A stretch of DNA of 64,000 nt from Zhengitettix transpicula. Its lineage: Eukaryota; Arthropoda; Insecta; Orthoptera; Tetrigidae. The notes under the pieces were generated by a model, which was given only the letters and a program-made list of their open reading frames with translations, ran no database searches and was not told the origin of the DNA. Position numbers and translations under genes: made by a program. This document shows, one piece after another, positions 25,405 through 38,400 of the stretch (position 1 is its first letter; each line of letters opens with the position of its first letter). The DNA lies in the NCBI GenBank assembly GCA_037074705.1, contig CM073590.1, positions 213,014,746 through 213,078,745 of the forward strand, in the 5' to 3' direction.

Positions 25405-26473
25405 ATATTAATAAATAACTTCAATTAATTGAAAACATTGTTTTCTCATTTATTTTCCTGTAAATCATTAAAAAAGACTTACTTAATAATAAAATTTGTT
25501 CTTATCAGATTTTCTTTACAATTCATTCTATTTTATTTTTCTTTAATTATGTACATTTCAGGTGCCATGGGGGTATTCATAGCTTTTATGTTTTAGGTTT
25601 ACGAGACTACTATTATCAGAATTTGTATTTCATTAGGTAGATTATTTGAAAATAAAACTCTGCTTTCTTCATCGGTAACAGTAGGCTGATTGCTTAGATG
25701 GATGCGGTAATTGAAGGCAAAATTAGAGATGAACCATATAATGGCAGCTCATCCCAATAAAAGATTTTAAGTGTGGTGTATGGGTGGCATTATCATATTT
25801 TAATTTACGAAACCAAATTACCTCTTCCCAGGCAAATGCCAACCAAAGTCAAAATAAATAAAATACAACTGTCTGTGCCATCTGCCACGGTTTCAACACA
25901 AATGGTTGTTACTTAGCCATCATTCTCACAGCTAAGCTGTTTTTCTGAATTAATGTGGATTACTTCATATAAATTGAGTGACAAAGTGTGAGGATTATAT
26001 GTTCTAAAGTAATATTTAAGCTGTAGTTAATGTACCTGTTAACCTTTATTATGGGTGGTGGAAATCAATATGACAATGATTATACTATGAAAACATTCAT
26101 TTTTCTGGATTGTAGATGCCATAAGTATTGTCTGCCAGTTCACATATTGATTATACAGATGTTTATTATATTTTTTTACAGATTTTACATTATAAAACAT
26201 TAACAATATTATGAGAAAAGAAATTCGTGATGTCATTCAAGGCAGAAACTTTGTGTGCATGTTTAGCATTAGGCATATTACATTTGCCACTTTCTGCCTT
26301 TTTAAGAACATAGGACATTTTGTGGCAAGTATAGGATATCATCATTTGTGACATCTAAACTTGATTTAACTGTTAAGACATTCTGATGAAATCTTTATTT
26401 AAATTAACTAAATTTTATTATAAATGACTGATTCATAGATGTAATGAAAATGAAAAATATATTAAACTTCTGA
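25405..26473. other. Intergenic space between convergent OSGEP and DNAAF11
   Basis: About 1.07 kb between two stop codons. It should hold both 3' UTRs and poly(A) sites; an AATAAA occurs at about 25408-25413. I see no other gene or repeat that I can name. Confidence 0.6.
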
Positions 26474-29400
26474 CTATTCTAAGGGAGGAACCTCGGGATT
26501 TTCCATAAAATTTGAAGAGGGTAACTTTTCTGGTATTTTTAAGTGCAAATATGTTTTATCTATTATATCTGGCATTTTGTTTGAATTATGGTCTACAATT
26601 TTAGTATAGTCCATATCATCATCTCTCCTTCCAATTTCCAATAGTTCTCGTTTCCTGTAAAATAAAAAGTAATTTGTAAGTTAAATGTTACATTTAAATA
26701 CATGAACGTAATTTCTTACACTTGGTGAAGTTAAATACATTTAGCTTAAAAATATATTGTGGTACTGTATGTCAGAAAGATAAAGACAGCAATGGGCATT
26801 TCTGTTTTAACACACATCACAAAATGTGACTCTAGAGAACCACAAAGAATGTGATCACATTAATTCACCTCAGTTGTAGCCACAGTTCTTTGGCAAAGTT
26901 TTTAAGAATGGAATGTGATTTTGTGTCAGAACAATTAGAATTGTTTCACATGTATTTACTACCATTCTTTTAAAATGAACTTATAGTTATTTGTAAATAA
27001 CACAAGAATTATATTAATATGGAGATGGTGTTTTATGGTGCACCTTGCTTGATACTTAGTGGTCCATATCTATTTGTGTCCTTTGGATATTCGCAGGTCA
27101 GGATCGAAGTTCACCGATAGAAAACGGTTCTAAATAACAATATTGACCGTTGGAACGGTTCTGCCAAGCCTGCAAACCCGTATGTAACGAGCCTATATAT
27201 ATATATATATATATATATTAAATGAGTAGAAGTAGTTTTGTAAAATGTCAAGAAAGTGCTCAGATTTCGAACATTAAGGTGGGTGCTCTTCGTTCCGGGC
27301 GGCACTTTTTTGGGACGATAAACTATAACAATAAATAATATCTTGTAATGTGGAACTAAAAATATAAACCATATATTCTCATATTTTGGACGGACCTACA
27401 ATTCGAACAGATTTAAATTAGCACAGAACTTATTATTTAATAAATATTGGAACCAAGGAATCCCCTTTTCTTTGAATGAGTAGTCATCTCTAGCGACTGG
27501 CAATACCACCATCTGTACTAACTAGTTGCCTTGCGGTGATTCCCCGTGTTTTATTTTGTGCTCAGATTGTTACGGTGAATATTCTAAGAGTTCAACCTTG
27601 TTTAATAACACCTACAGCATCAGTCGTCCAATTCACATCGACTCAATTAAAAAGAAAAACTTACCTCGGATTGAAAATTAATAATAAGATAGCCAAATAC
27701 AGACAAAAGAAGTAATAGAATAAATACCACAACAACGTTTCTGGAAACCTTTCTTCAGGTTCAGAAACGTTGTTGTGATATTTATATTACCACTTCTTCT
27801 GTCTGTATTTGGCTATCTTTCTTATTATTGTGTGCTGAGTTTTTTCATTTAGTGAACTTTCTCGAAATATATGGTATGTAAACTATAAACTGATGGTCTA
27901 CAAAGAACCATGTGAGTATTACAAATTTTATTTTTGTTTATCTGCTAGTTAGCAGTATTTGCTTTATACTAAACGAATTTTATATGTAAGATAACAAATT
28001 TTTTTGTACCCATACTAATTAGATTAGGCATATAGTAGTGGAAGCTGTGGGGTAACCAGCCCAGTCGGAACTTTTTGGGGGCCGAAAATTTTCAGAATTT
28101 CTTTAAATTTTGGATTTAAATACCTAAATAATTTGTTTTCCGTTGTCAATGAGATCAACAATAAAGTTTGTCGAAGCCGCGAGTGTTAAAATCTCGTTTT
28201 TCTGGAAGGGGTAGTCACAAATTACTTTGATAGGTACTATGGAATCTAAATAAAAATTTTCTTTTCGAATCAGAGTTTTAGTTCATGCAGAATTTTGTCA
28301 GCTTGTCTGGTTTGTGCCCATTCGGAAATATAATTATTGCAAACAAAGAAATCGTGTTGAAGATCAATTCAAAATAAGTTTATAACATAGACAGAAAAAT
28401 ATTAAGAAATAATTTTTTTATTAAGTCATTGTTTGAATACAAACGTCTAGTTTCGTGTCGAAATTTGTTCATCTTCTTGTAATTGAACCACGTCGTAATG
28501 TTCATTGATACATGTTGTCGCTAGAATAGACAGATTTTGATTGTCTCACATACCGCTGGGTGGATTCAGCAATCAAATTTGCGTATTCAACAAGGGATTC
28601 ATTTAAGGCAGCTTCATCTGTCTTCAACATCTCGTTCGACCAAGTGGTAGCCTCGGCAATAAAATTGTGTAGAAAACTTCCGTAATGGTTCTGCCATGTC
28701 TAAAACTGAATAGACCCTATGTCTGATTTTTTGGATGGAGCTGCTTAAGCGAAAATGCTTTTTTGTGTTTTGAAGAAAATCGATTTCTCAGAGAAGAAAT
28801 GACAGACTTTAAAAATGGGATGAAAAATTATTCTACATTTTCAGATGGTTGATTTGATCTGTAAGTGTGCCTTGTCACCGCTCGAAGGCGCTTAAATTCA
28901 ACATCCTATTCTTCGCAATTATTTTGAACACTCGAAAATTACCGCAAACTCCATCGCGGTGAGACTGAAACACGTCTGTTAATTTATGTATGTGATCGTG
29001 TATTTGCCCTTCTGTTCCCATCGCGCGACAGTCGGGACTCCCAGAAATGATGCGACGCATATTCAAATGCCCGTGCGATTCGAATTTGACATAACATAAA
29101 TTTCTAATTTTTCATGCCCACCTGTAATTATAAGGATGCACTATTATAAATTATCTTTTGGTAGTAAAAAGTATAGTGTGTAGATGCAAATGCACCTCCC
29201 TGAAAATAATCTTGGCGGTGCCCATGGTTAATAAGAAAAATAGTCAAATACAGACAAAAGAAGTGGTGATATAATTACCATACAACGTTTCTTGAAACCT
29301 GGATCCTTTCTTCAGATGCTGAGAAAACTAAAAGGCACAAGAGCCTTGAGTGACGCAATACAGTTGACAAAACTCAAAAGCGAAGAAAATGCAACAATGG

Positions 29401-32400
29401 GAAAGCATTTATAACATCACTTATTTTGTCTGCATTTACATTTCTAAAACCGTCTTTATAGTTTTTTCATAATAGTGTCTTATTTTGAGATGTGGAATGT
29501 CTGTATTTGGCTATTTTTCTTATTATTAATTTTCAAAACAGACGTAAATTCTTCGAAATAAAGGTATTGGCCGGACGCAATTATTGTGGGAAATACAAAT
29601 AAAATAGGTTAATTTTGTCTTTATTTTGCTATTTCATCTAATTATTAAATTTCATACAGACGTATTATATTCTCATTTCAATTTTTTTAAATATTTTATT
29701 TATAAGCAATCAGATTACATTTTAATCTATAAGCTAATGTGGTAGCTTTGACATGTTATTTACATATTCGTTATATCATGATGAGATCTTGTCTACAGAT
29801 GTGCTTACCATTTTCTTTTCAGTCTTCTAATATTTTCTCTTCACACTCTCGTGGCATTTTCTGAGATGTTTGGGTTTTGTTCGCATGCTAAGTCCATAAC
29901 GCTTCATAACCAACTACACCCTTAAAGTCTGTTCCATTGTAAAGATGTTACGAGCGTGTATTTGAATCATGTCACTTTGACGGTGTCCTTGAATCCATTT
30001 TAATACGTCATCTTCTAGTTTTGGCCATTTTGCATTCAGTCCTCTATTTGCACATTTACCGTAAAATACGGTACCAAGTTTTTTTTTAATAACGCAGAGT
30101 TGCGCGAGGCAGAGACTAAACCTGCTTCACAGACATAAACGACCTTTATCATAAAAACGATTGGCTACTTTTTCCATCCTGCCTCGTTTTGGCTGAGGGA
30201 AACTCATTTTCTAGGACATTCATTCGCGCCGTATATAGATACAGTTGTCGTTTAATGTAATTAGGCCGCGTAACTCGCGACCGTCAAGAATATAACATTT
30301 TCAAAATATAAAGTATAGCATCTGTTATACAATGTAAGAAAAAATATTTCAATTTCGTTAGGAACACACATTCGAATAATCCTAACAATTCCAGAAGTTT
30401 GTCAGCTTGGAAATTTCGTAGTTGTGGACCTAATACAATTGGAAAACCCCAATTTTATATTATGATGAAGTTAATTATAAATGGAACACACTTTTTGATT
30501 AAAGTAACCTGAATTTACTCAACTTTGGTTTGTGCGAAGCTTCATTAATCTTTGTCTTATCAGTGTTTAAGCGACGGATCAGTTGCAAGCTCATTCTGTG
30601 TGTGTCTTTATATTTCAAAAATATAATGTATCTTCTATACGTTATGTTCTTGCACAGTTTTCCTGGTAAGCTTGAGTGTTTAGCGTCTAGTTAGCGTCCA
30701 CCAAATATCAAGTCGAAGCTGTTCTTCCTAGTACTAGTAGATTAGGGATACAATCCTTACTCGAATACCCGCATACCGATTAATTTTAGCTGGTAAATAA
30801 CGAGATAATATTGTGCAGAAATTTGGGTTCTAATCCCTTTCTGCTTTTTTTAAACGGCTCAGGAAAGTGCTAGAATGAAGTCCTAATACAAGACAAGTGT
30901 TGACTCTTGTTCCATGAAAATGGCAAAGGAAACCGAAGGATACAACTAATGGAAATCAGACACACTTAACACGTACTTTCCAAATTCCAGAAATATTTGA
31001 ATAATTCATGTAGTTTCTCCAGTATTAATACATACAACCTACATTAGGGATGTTGTATTTTTCTTATCTTGAAAGAAACTGGCGAATTAATTATAGAAAA
31101 CTGGAGTCGTTCTGGCGTACCTTCAGTAAAATTGTAATTATTTTTCAAAATACTCTTTCCCGCTAGTGATTTTTAATGTAATTGTGCTGAGCTACAACAA
31201 GCGTTTATCTATCCTGAGATTTTAATCTTAATTGCTCCACTAATACCTTCTCCGTACTCAATGAATGTGCAATTATGTATTTCTGGAATTTCTTATCTAC
31301 ACACTACGTGTGAAGTCAAGATCAAATTGAGCAAACATTTCCCAAGACTTACGTTTGTTCTGGTACAGGTTTCGCGCTGCTTTCCTTTTTATTCTTCTCG
31401 GTCGATTTGTGTTTCGTGAAAACACATCCGTTAATCTGAAATTCACAAAATCAACTTTCTATAATTTTATATCTGAAATGTAAATTCAATTATCATAGAT
31501 ACGTTCATTTACAGATATTTTTTTATTACAATGCATCCAATTTTTTTTCGATGTCCCCCATGCCTTAATGACAAACTTGACTCTTAAATTATTGCATTAG
31601 AATACCGTGCAGCCTTGAAAACTTTTAGTGTATATTTTAATAATAATGTCTCGTTGTTTGTTATTTAGATATATTTGTATTTGATTCTTTAAAAAACCCT
31701 TACTTGCGGCATCGTTATTACTAGGTGACCAGATGCTTCAGATCTCTGGGCTGTGGAACAATCTGTTTTTATTTCAGTGAGAAAAACTAGTTGAAGGACT
31801 TTTCCTTTTATAGTTACTCTTACATATTGAGGCTGCAAATCCACATCCAGAAGAGAAGTATCCAAATACCTGGAACATAAAAGTAGTAGACATGTAAAAC
31901 ACCATACTATCTGCGTATATATTCGGCTATATAAACCCATATTTCAAGTTGTTGGCTCCCTTAGTTACATTTTCATACTTGCTGCTCATTTTTCCATATT
32001 TTTTCTAAATTTAGCGGCTTGCGTTCAGTTATTCCCTGCAGTTTTTAGGTCTTTGTCTATGTATAGGAAGGATCCTGCTCACTTTTGGTTTATTGAAGTC
32101 GCAATTCAGAATTATTTGTACCGTGTGTTCTGTCCACAGACAATTCAGATTCCCAATTAAAGTTATTTCCATACTTCTTTTTGCTACTTACATCTCGTGT
32201 ACAATCGTGAGTACTTCGAAGATACAGCCTTTAGTTTATCTGTTAAAGAATATAAACATGTCAGTTAAAAATACAGGAGCTTTCCTCCAATACGAACATA
32301 ATCATCTGTATTAAAAAATAGGCTAAAATTAATCCGTCCAAGGAGAAATATACATTTACAGGAAAATGTTACTAAATCTTGTAAAATTATTGTTACCTGA

Positions 32401-35370
32401 TGTATTTTTCTTTATCGATAAACAGTTCTCGGTATTTACACGGGTGTAGCATATTTAAACGCGACGTTTCGACGACTAAAATCTCTGTCGTCATCTTCTA
32501 GAAGAATTTTCTACTCTCGAGTGAATACCGAGAACTGTTTATCGAACAATTACACCGGGAAAGACTTCAATCTTTAATTATTTTTCTTCTTGGCCGGATT
32601 TTTAATTTTTTTATTATTTAACAGATGATAATGTCCACATTGGACGAAAGCTTCTGAATTTTTATCGAGCTGATGATTTTATCAGCGCCTGCTTTATATT
32701 TGTTGACAGGTCAAATATTGGCTGTATTGTAAATCTATCAAAAAAACCCTGTTTTTAACCCTAATCAATCGAGATTAAGCATATTTCATTAGAATTATAT
32801 AGGCCTATAATTTCTTCCGCCCGAGCTTTCTACTTCTCTGAGGCATTAAATATGCTTTTATATCCATTGCCTGCTGCAATTTAATAATGTTGATTATACT
32901 ACACTGCAGTATTTTTTAAATGGTGTGGTAATGTGAGTACATTACTGAATGTTATAGATTTATTGCTTTTTGCGATTTGAAAACCCAGAATTGTACTATT
33001 GTGTCATCAGAAATATAGTGAGCTATTTCGTCAGCCAAGGAGTATTTAATTTTCATCGTCAAGAATTTAGTTAATTAGCTTTGCTGTATTAAAAAGGAAT
33101 CCACTCAAAAGATGTACTTTACTCATAATTAGGTTCCATATAATCAGTGGCGGCTCTTGTGTATGTGCTGATGTGCTACAGCACATAAATCAATTGAGTA
33201 AGAATTAATTTTTTTTAATTTTAAGGACCTTCATAATAATTGTGTTTCAACACTGAGAATCTATGCTTCGATATCGAAGACTTTAAACTCCCCGCCTTGA
33301 TGCGCGCAGCCAGTGCTATTCCAGCGACAGCACAGGACCTGGTGCTTTATTGGCAACTGCGCATGCGCAGTATGCCTTTTAACCCTCCCCCCCCCCTTCG
33401 CCACCCGTAAAGCTCAACAAATTCACTCATTCTAATCTCGTTCATCAAATCTGAGAGCACCCCAGAACCGTGACATGCAATGACAGAGGCGGCCACATCA
33501 GGCGGCATAAGGAACAAAATCTAAATAATTTTGAGCATTTCACTAATTATAAATATTATTTTATAATAATTTATATTTTCAAAACAAAACAAAATATTCG
33601 TAATTTTTTGGTGAAATAAAAAATCACAATCTAAGGTCATTTTAAAGAAAACAACATTTTAGAAGCATTATAGTCCGAAAATCTACCACACGATCCTGCA
33701 TACAACAGTACTCAGTGGCTCATTCCGAAAATTAACTACTTAAAATATTTATTGATGAAAGTGCTAAATTATTCTGCTTTAAAAAATTAGACACACTTGG
33801 AAATTATGTAGACAGAATTAGAAATGTAGAATATTACGTGTGGAGTATGGATAACACTATCACTGATGTAGTTTTATTATTTACATAGTTATCTTCGTAA
33901 AAATGGTTGCTTAGGGTGATGTAGCACATAACTTAAAAAACCCACGACCTGCCACTGTATATAGATATTTTACAGTTAACAAAATATTATAGAACAAAAT
34001 ATGTTAAAAAAATATTTCTTGAATTGTGTAAAATATCTAAGAGTCAATTAAATTACAGACAGTCATCACCAAGGCATTCCTTTTCTCACATCATAAGTTT
34101 TGACTCTGGCTGAATTATCTTCATGCACGCATTTCTGAGGTTTCCAGACCGTACACTGTATTAGTCTGGAAACCTCAGAAATCTCCTGAAGTCTCTCTAA
34201 TCCTTCATCTCTTATTCCCCCTCCGCCGGGTGAATACGACATGCATCTATAGAAGGACGAGGCTCTATAACGCCCAGGTATTGGTTCCATTGAATTTTTA
34301 TGTTATGTTAGATACAAATAGTTGCATTTGAAATAACCACAAAAAATGTTCAAATTTGTAACTATTAAGCATAAAATGTTAGTGGAAAAGGAATGTAAAA
34401 AATATCCTTGAATCCCCAACATCTGCGACTTAATACTATCCGATTCATCTAAGCAGAGGAGTACAAATGACGTAGCGATTTACTCGTAACTCTAACCCAG
34501 CGAAATGTGTTCTTAAAATTAGAGTTTATTACTCGATTACGATATTTTACTTTGAAATTCGCACATCGTATACAATGAGTTACTCACTTGAAAATTGGAA
34601 TCTTCAGAATGTAGGCGCCATCTTCTTCGATTAACGAATACTGAACCTTAGCCTCGTTAACGTTCATTGGTCGTCCATTTTTATTAAACAAAACCGCAGG
34701 CCTCTCAATATTTTGCCGCTCAGAGTCTTTCTTTTTTTCTTTCCTCCTGGATTTCAATGCTAACTGTACCCGAGTTTCCGGACTGTTATCACTGATCTCC
34801 GACCAAAACCTGCAGTCATAGCAAAAGATTGATTCTATTTCTTTGGATGTTATGTGAAATATTTACAATTTAACTTAATTTACTTTATAAGTATCATGTA
34901 CCCATGATCCTACTATAATGCTGTGATATTTATCTTATCACTTAATTTTGTCTGGTTATTATAAATCCGTTTTATGAGAAACATCGTCTCTCTTCTCGCT
35001 ATCAAACTGTTTCTATGCTTCTGTATATATGTAATTATGAAGCAGGTTTTCCTAGGGTTTTCCCTGCATTACTTTTAGGCGAATGCCGGGTAGGATCCTT
35101 AAACTATAGCCCGGGGGCCCTAGTTAACCCTTGGCTACCTTCCTCTAACCTTCCGCATCCCCCCTTTCAAATCCCTTCCTATGCTATTACAGGGGAGTTG
35201 CCACCATGTGTATTACCCTCATGTAGCCTATTAGCCTACAAAAAAACTTACTGTTTCTTAAAATAAACCAAAGTACCAAATTGCACGTGCTATAATTTGG
35301 ACTGAAGCTAAAACAACTATTATTATATACATGAAGTATAATTTGTACTCTACTACATAAATACTATTGA

Positions 35371-35423
<53 letters not shown>

Positions 35424-38400
35424 AATGCCAATTAATTGAGACATTAATTGAGAAATTAAAAAAAAATTGTTTGAGAAATCTATTCTTGACGGCGGTACCG
35501 AACACAGCAACAATGTAGCCAAGTATTGTTTCCTTTGTCGGAAGAGGTATGCGCGCTCAAAATTGCGAGACGGTTGTTCAGTTGGCTGGAAGGTTTGGTC
35601 AAGTACAGGTCGTATTAAAATAGACGAGATATTCTTTTAAAAAGTAAAGTTAAGTAGAAGCAGTGAGCAGTCAGACACGACAGAAATTGGTCGAGTTGAA
35701 ATAGACAAGACAATTTCAAATATTCAAAGGAAATTTGCAGAGAAACATCGAGAATTACCAATCAACAGCTTTGATTGGCCCATGAACAGTTTGCTCAAGA
35801 CGAAATATTCACTTGAGCAGAACTACGAAACCTGCTAAAAACAAACAGTTTTTGGTGCACATAGCCGAGCAAAAGTCAATCGAGAGACGAAAGGAAGTTT
35901 ATCCTGGTTCCTGATTTTTTATCTAAAAATATTAAATTTAGAATCTGTGAGTTTAAAAGAAGTGCAAAAACCCGTCATAGTGCTTCGTAAATCAAAAGTA
36001 TCCCGGAATGCTGGGCAGCCGTGAGTACAATTTACAATCAACCAAGTACGTAAACCTGATTAAAAGACAGACGTCAGATTTAGTCCCCTCCTTTTAATAA
36101 AATTTGTTAATTAAAATCCATCTTTTTAGTTTAATTTCGCTGACAAGTAAATTTCGTCATTGTTAATTGATGAGTAAATCTTTTCTCTTTTAAATTGGAA
36201 ATTGGGTTTAAGTTGAGAAATAAAAAATGATTCGCCATTATCAAACCCAGTAATGACCCTAAGATATTTTTAAATTGTGTAATTGTGTTTAAATTTATTG
36301 CTAATAAATTTGTTTGTTTGTAAATTTGAATAATTTTTCATTTAAAACTCCATCTTTTTTTAATTATTACAATATGAAATGTCATTATATGATGGACATT
36401 TATCTTAATTTGATACAAATATTCTCCGCGAGTACAGGTATTTAAAATGAAAACTGCTACTATCGCAAAATCGCGTTACGAGGCTGAAAAGTAATTAAAA
36501 TTCTTTTAAATAAACAACGGCAAATTTTAAGTCAGAAAAAAATATATTTATTTATGGAACATTAAACTACTTTTCATCGCTAACTTTGCGACCTCTTCAG
36601 GTTGGAAGTTTTAACAAAATTTTGATAGTCAGGTCATTCTCTCTTGACTGCCATTCCGAACTTAGTGACGAAACGTAGTTTAATTTTCCATGAATAAATA
36701 ACGTTTTTCTGACTTCAAATTGGCTGTTGTTTATTTATAAGTTGCCTCAATAGTCAGAATATATATATCATAATTATTATTCTATCACTCATTGTTAGAC
36801 TGAAAGTTATCTCTGTATATCTGAAAGTATGAGAAATGAATCATGTCATTGATATAATGACCTTGTGGAAACACCTACGTGTTAACCAATACATTTATCT
36901 GACAGGGAAAATATAAGTGCACCGATAGCTGGAATACTGCGTAGATAACAAACGTTTGAAGAATAAAGGAACCATTGTACCCGAAATAAATGAATAAAGA
37001 TAGCGCTGGTTCCTTTTTAAGCATACCACATCCTCCATCACGATGTTATAGCGTTTCATCAAGCTACGAATATGAATCCTCGTAAACGTGCTGTGAAATA
37101 TCACTGTTTATTATTCATTCAATCACTATTAATTTTTACCCTAACGCTTGAGTTGAATTTCAGTTATTTTTTATTGAAGGAAAAATATATATAATATAAA
37201 TTAAGTATGTAGAGAAAATTATTTGTTTTATTTTATCACATTCGTCAATTTTCTGGTATATGTGATATCGTAAATAACCTAACTGTTACAACCTCAGTTT
37301 TGAAATATTGTTTAAAACAAGAAACACCCCAGAAAATGTTTCATACAAATTTTTCAGTAATTAAATTAAAATTATTGATGAACTGTTGACAAGATAAGAA
37401 AGAAAATACTTAGAAAAATATATAGTACTGTAAAAGATAATGGACGATGTATGATGAATATAAATTATGGAGCATTGAAAATACTATACAACAATCCAGA
37501 TATAGTGGCTGACATCAAAAGCAAAAGATTGAGGTGGTTGGGACATGTTGAAAGAATGGGTAGCAGGTAGAACTAAGAAATTTTATAGAAGAAGACCAGT
37601 AGGAGATGAAAAACAAAGACGAATAGATAAACATTGTGCGAGAAGCTAAGACCCTTCAAAGGATGTAGTGCCAAGGAGGAAGGGAAAGAAATATAATAAA
37701 AAAATACTTGTTTTAGTTTTCTTAATCTGATAAAATTATTGTAGAAATTATACTATACTTCCTTAATCTTGTTCCATGTACCATTGCATAATTTGCAATA
37801 CATGAAAAGCAGATTCTACGTCCAACCAAAACTCGTACGCGATCTTAATCATTTTACAGACACACTGCGTGTTTTGAATTTTTTTGACCGTTTTTGCATT
37901 TGCAACTTTTGATTTTTATGAAGGCAGGTACTTTCGTATTATTCTTTCGCACTTGTGAAAAGTAAAAATGAGATATAGCCGAGAAAGATAGTTTTCACTT
38001 GAAACATTTTACATTTCGCATCTGTAAATTAGACATTAATTGGAATGTCATACTTACTCTTTTATTTTACCTTCGTTCTCTTCCTCCTCAGACGAATCTT
38101 CACTTTCATACTTCAGAAGGTTGCTGTTGCTTTGCTTCTGGAGTTCCCTTTTTTCTGTATGGTATTTAAAAAAAATTCATACCTGCATTGTGTGAAGTAA
38201 CGATAAAATTACTAAATGTCAATTACCTGTTATCATGTACTTACCCAAGTATTTACGTTGATCTCTCAGGATTGACTTTTTCGCAGAGTCAAATTTTTGT
38301 GCTGCCAAAATTTTTTCCGATCTTTCAATTTCTACCCCATCTAGTGTAGTTAACTGACTTAATGTAGTTACTACATATTCACGGTAACCTTCATAATCAG

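Noticed and set aside
34066..34290. 74-codon open frame on the minus strand
   Set aside because: It is alone in an intron, includes the 17-bp hairpin and resembles no protein known to me.
35015..35266. 83-codon open frame on the plus strand
   Set aside because: It lies in the GC-rich retroposon fragment that is repeated at 40.3 kb; not a gene.
36421..36507. Extra coding exon in the DNAAF11 intron
   Set aside because: No frame with splice sites continues the protein; neighbouring exons already join without a gap.
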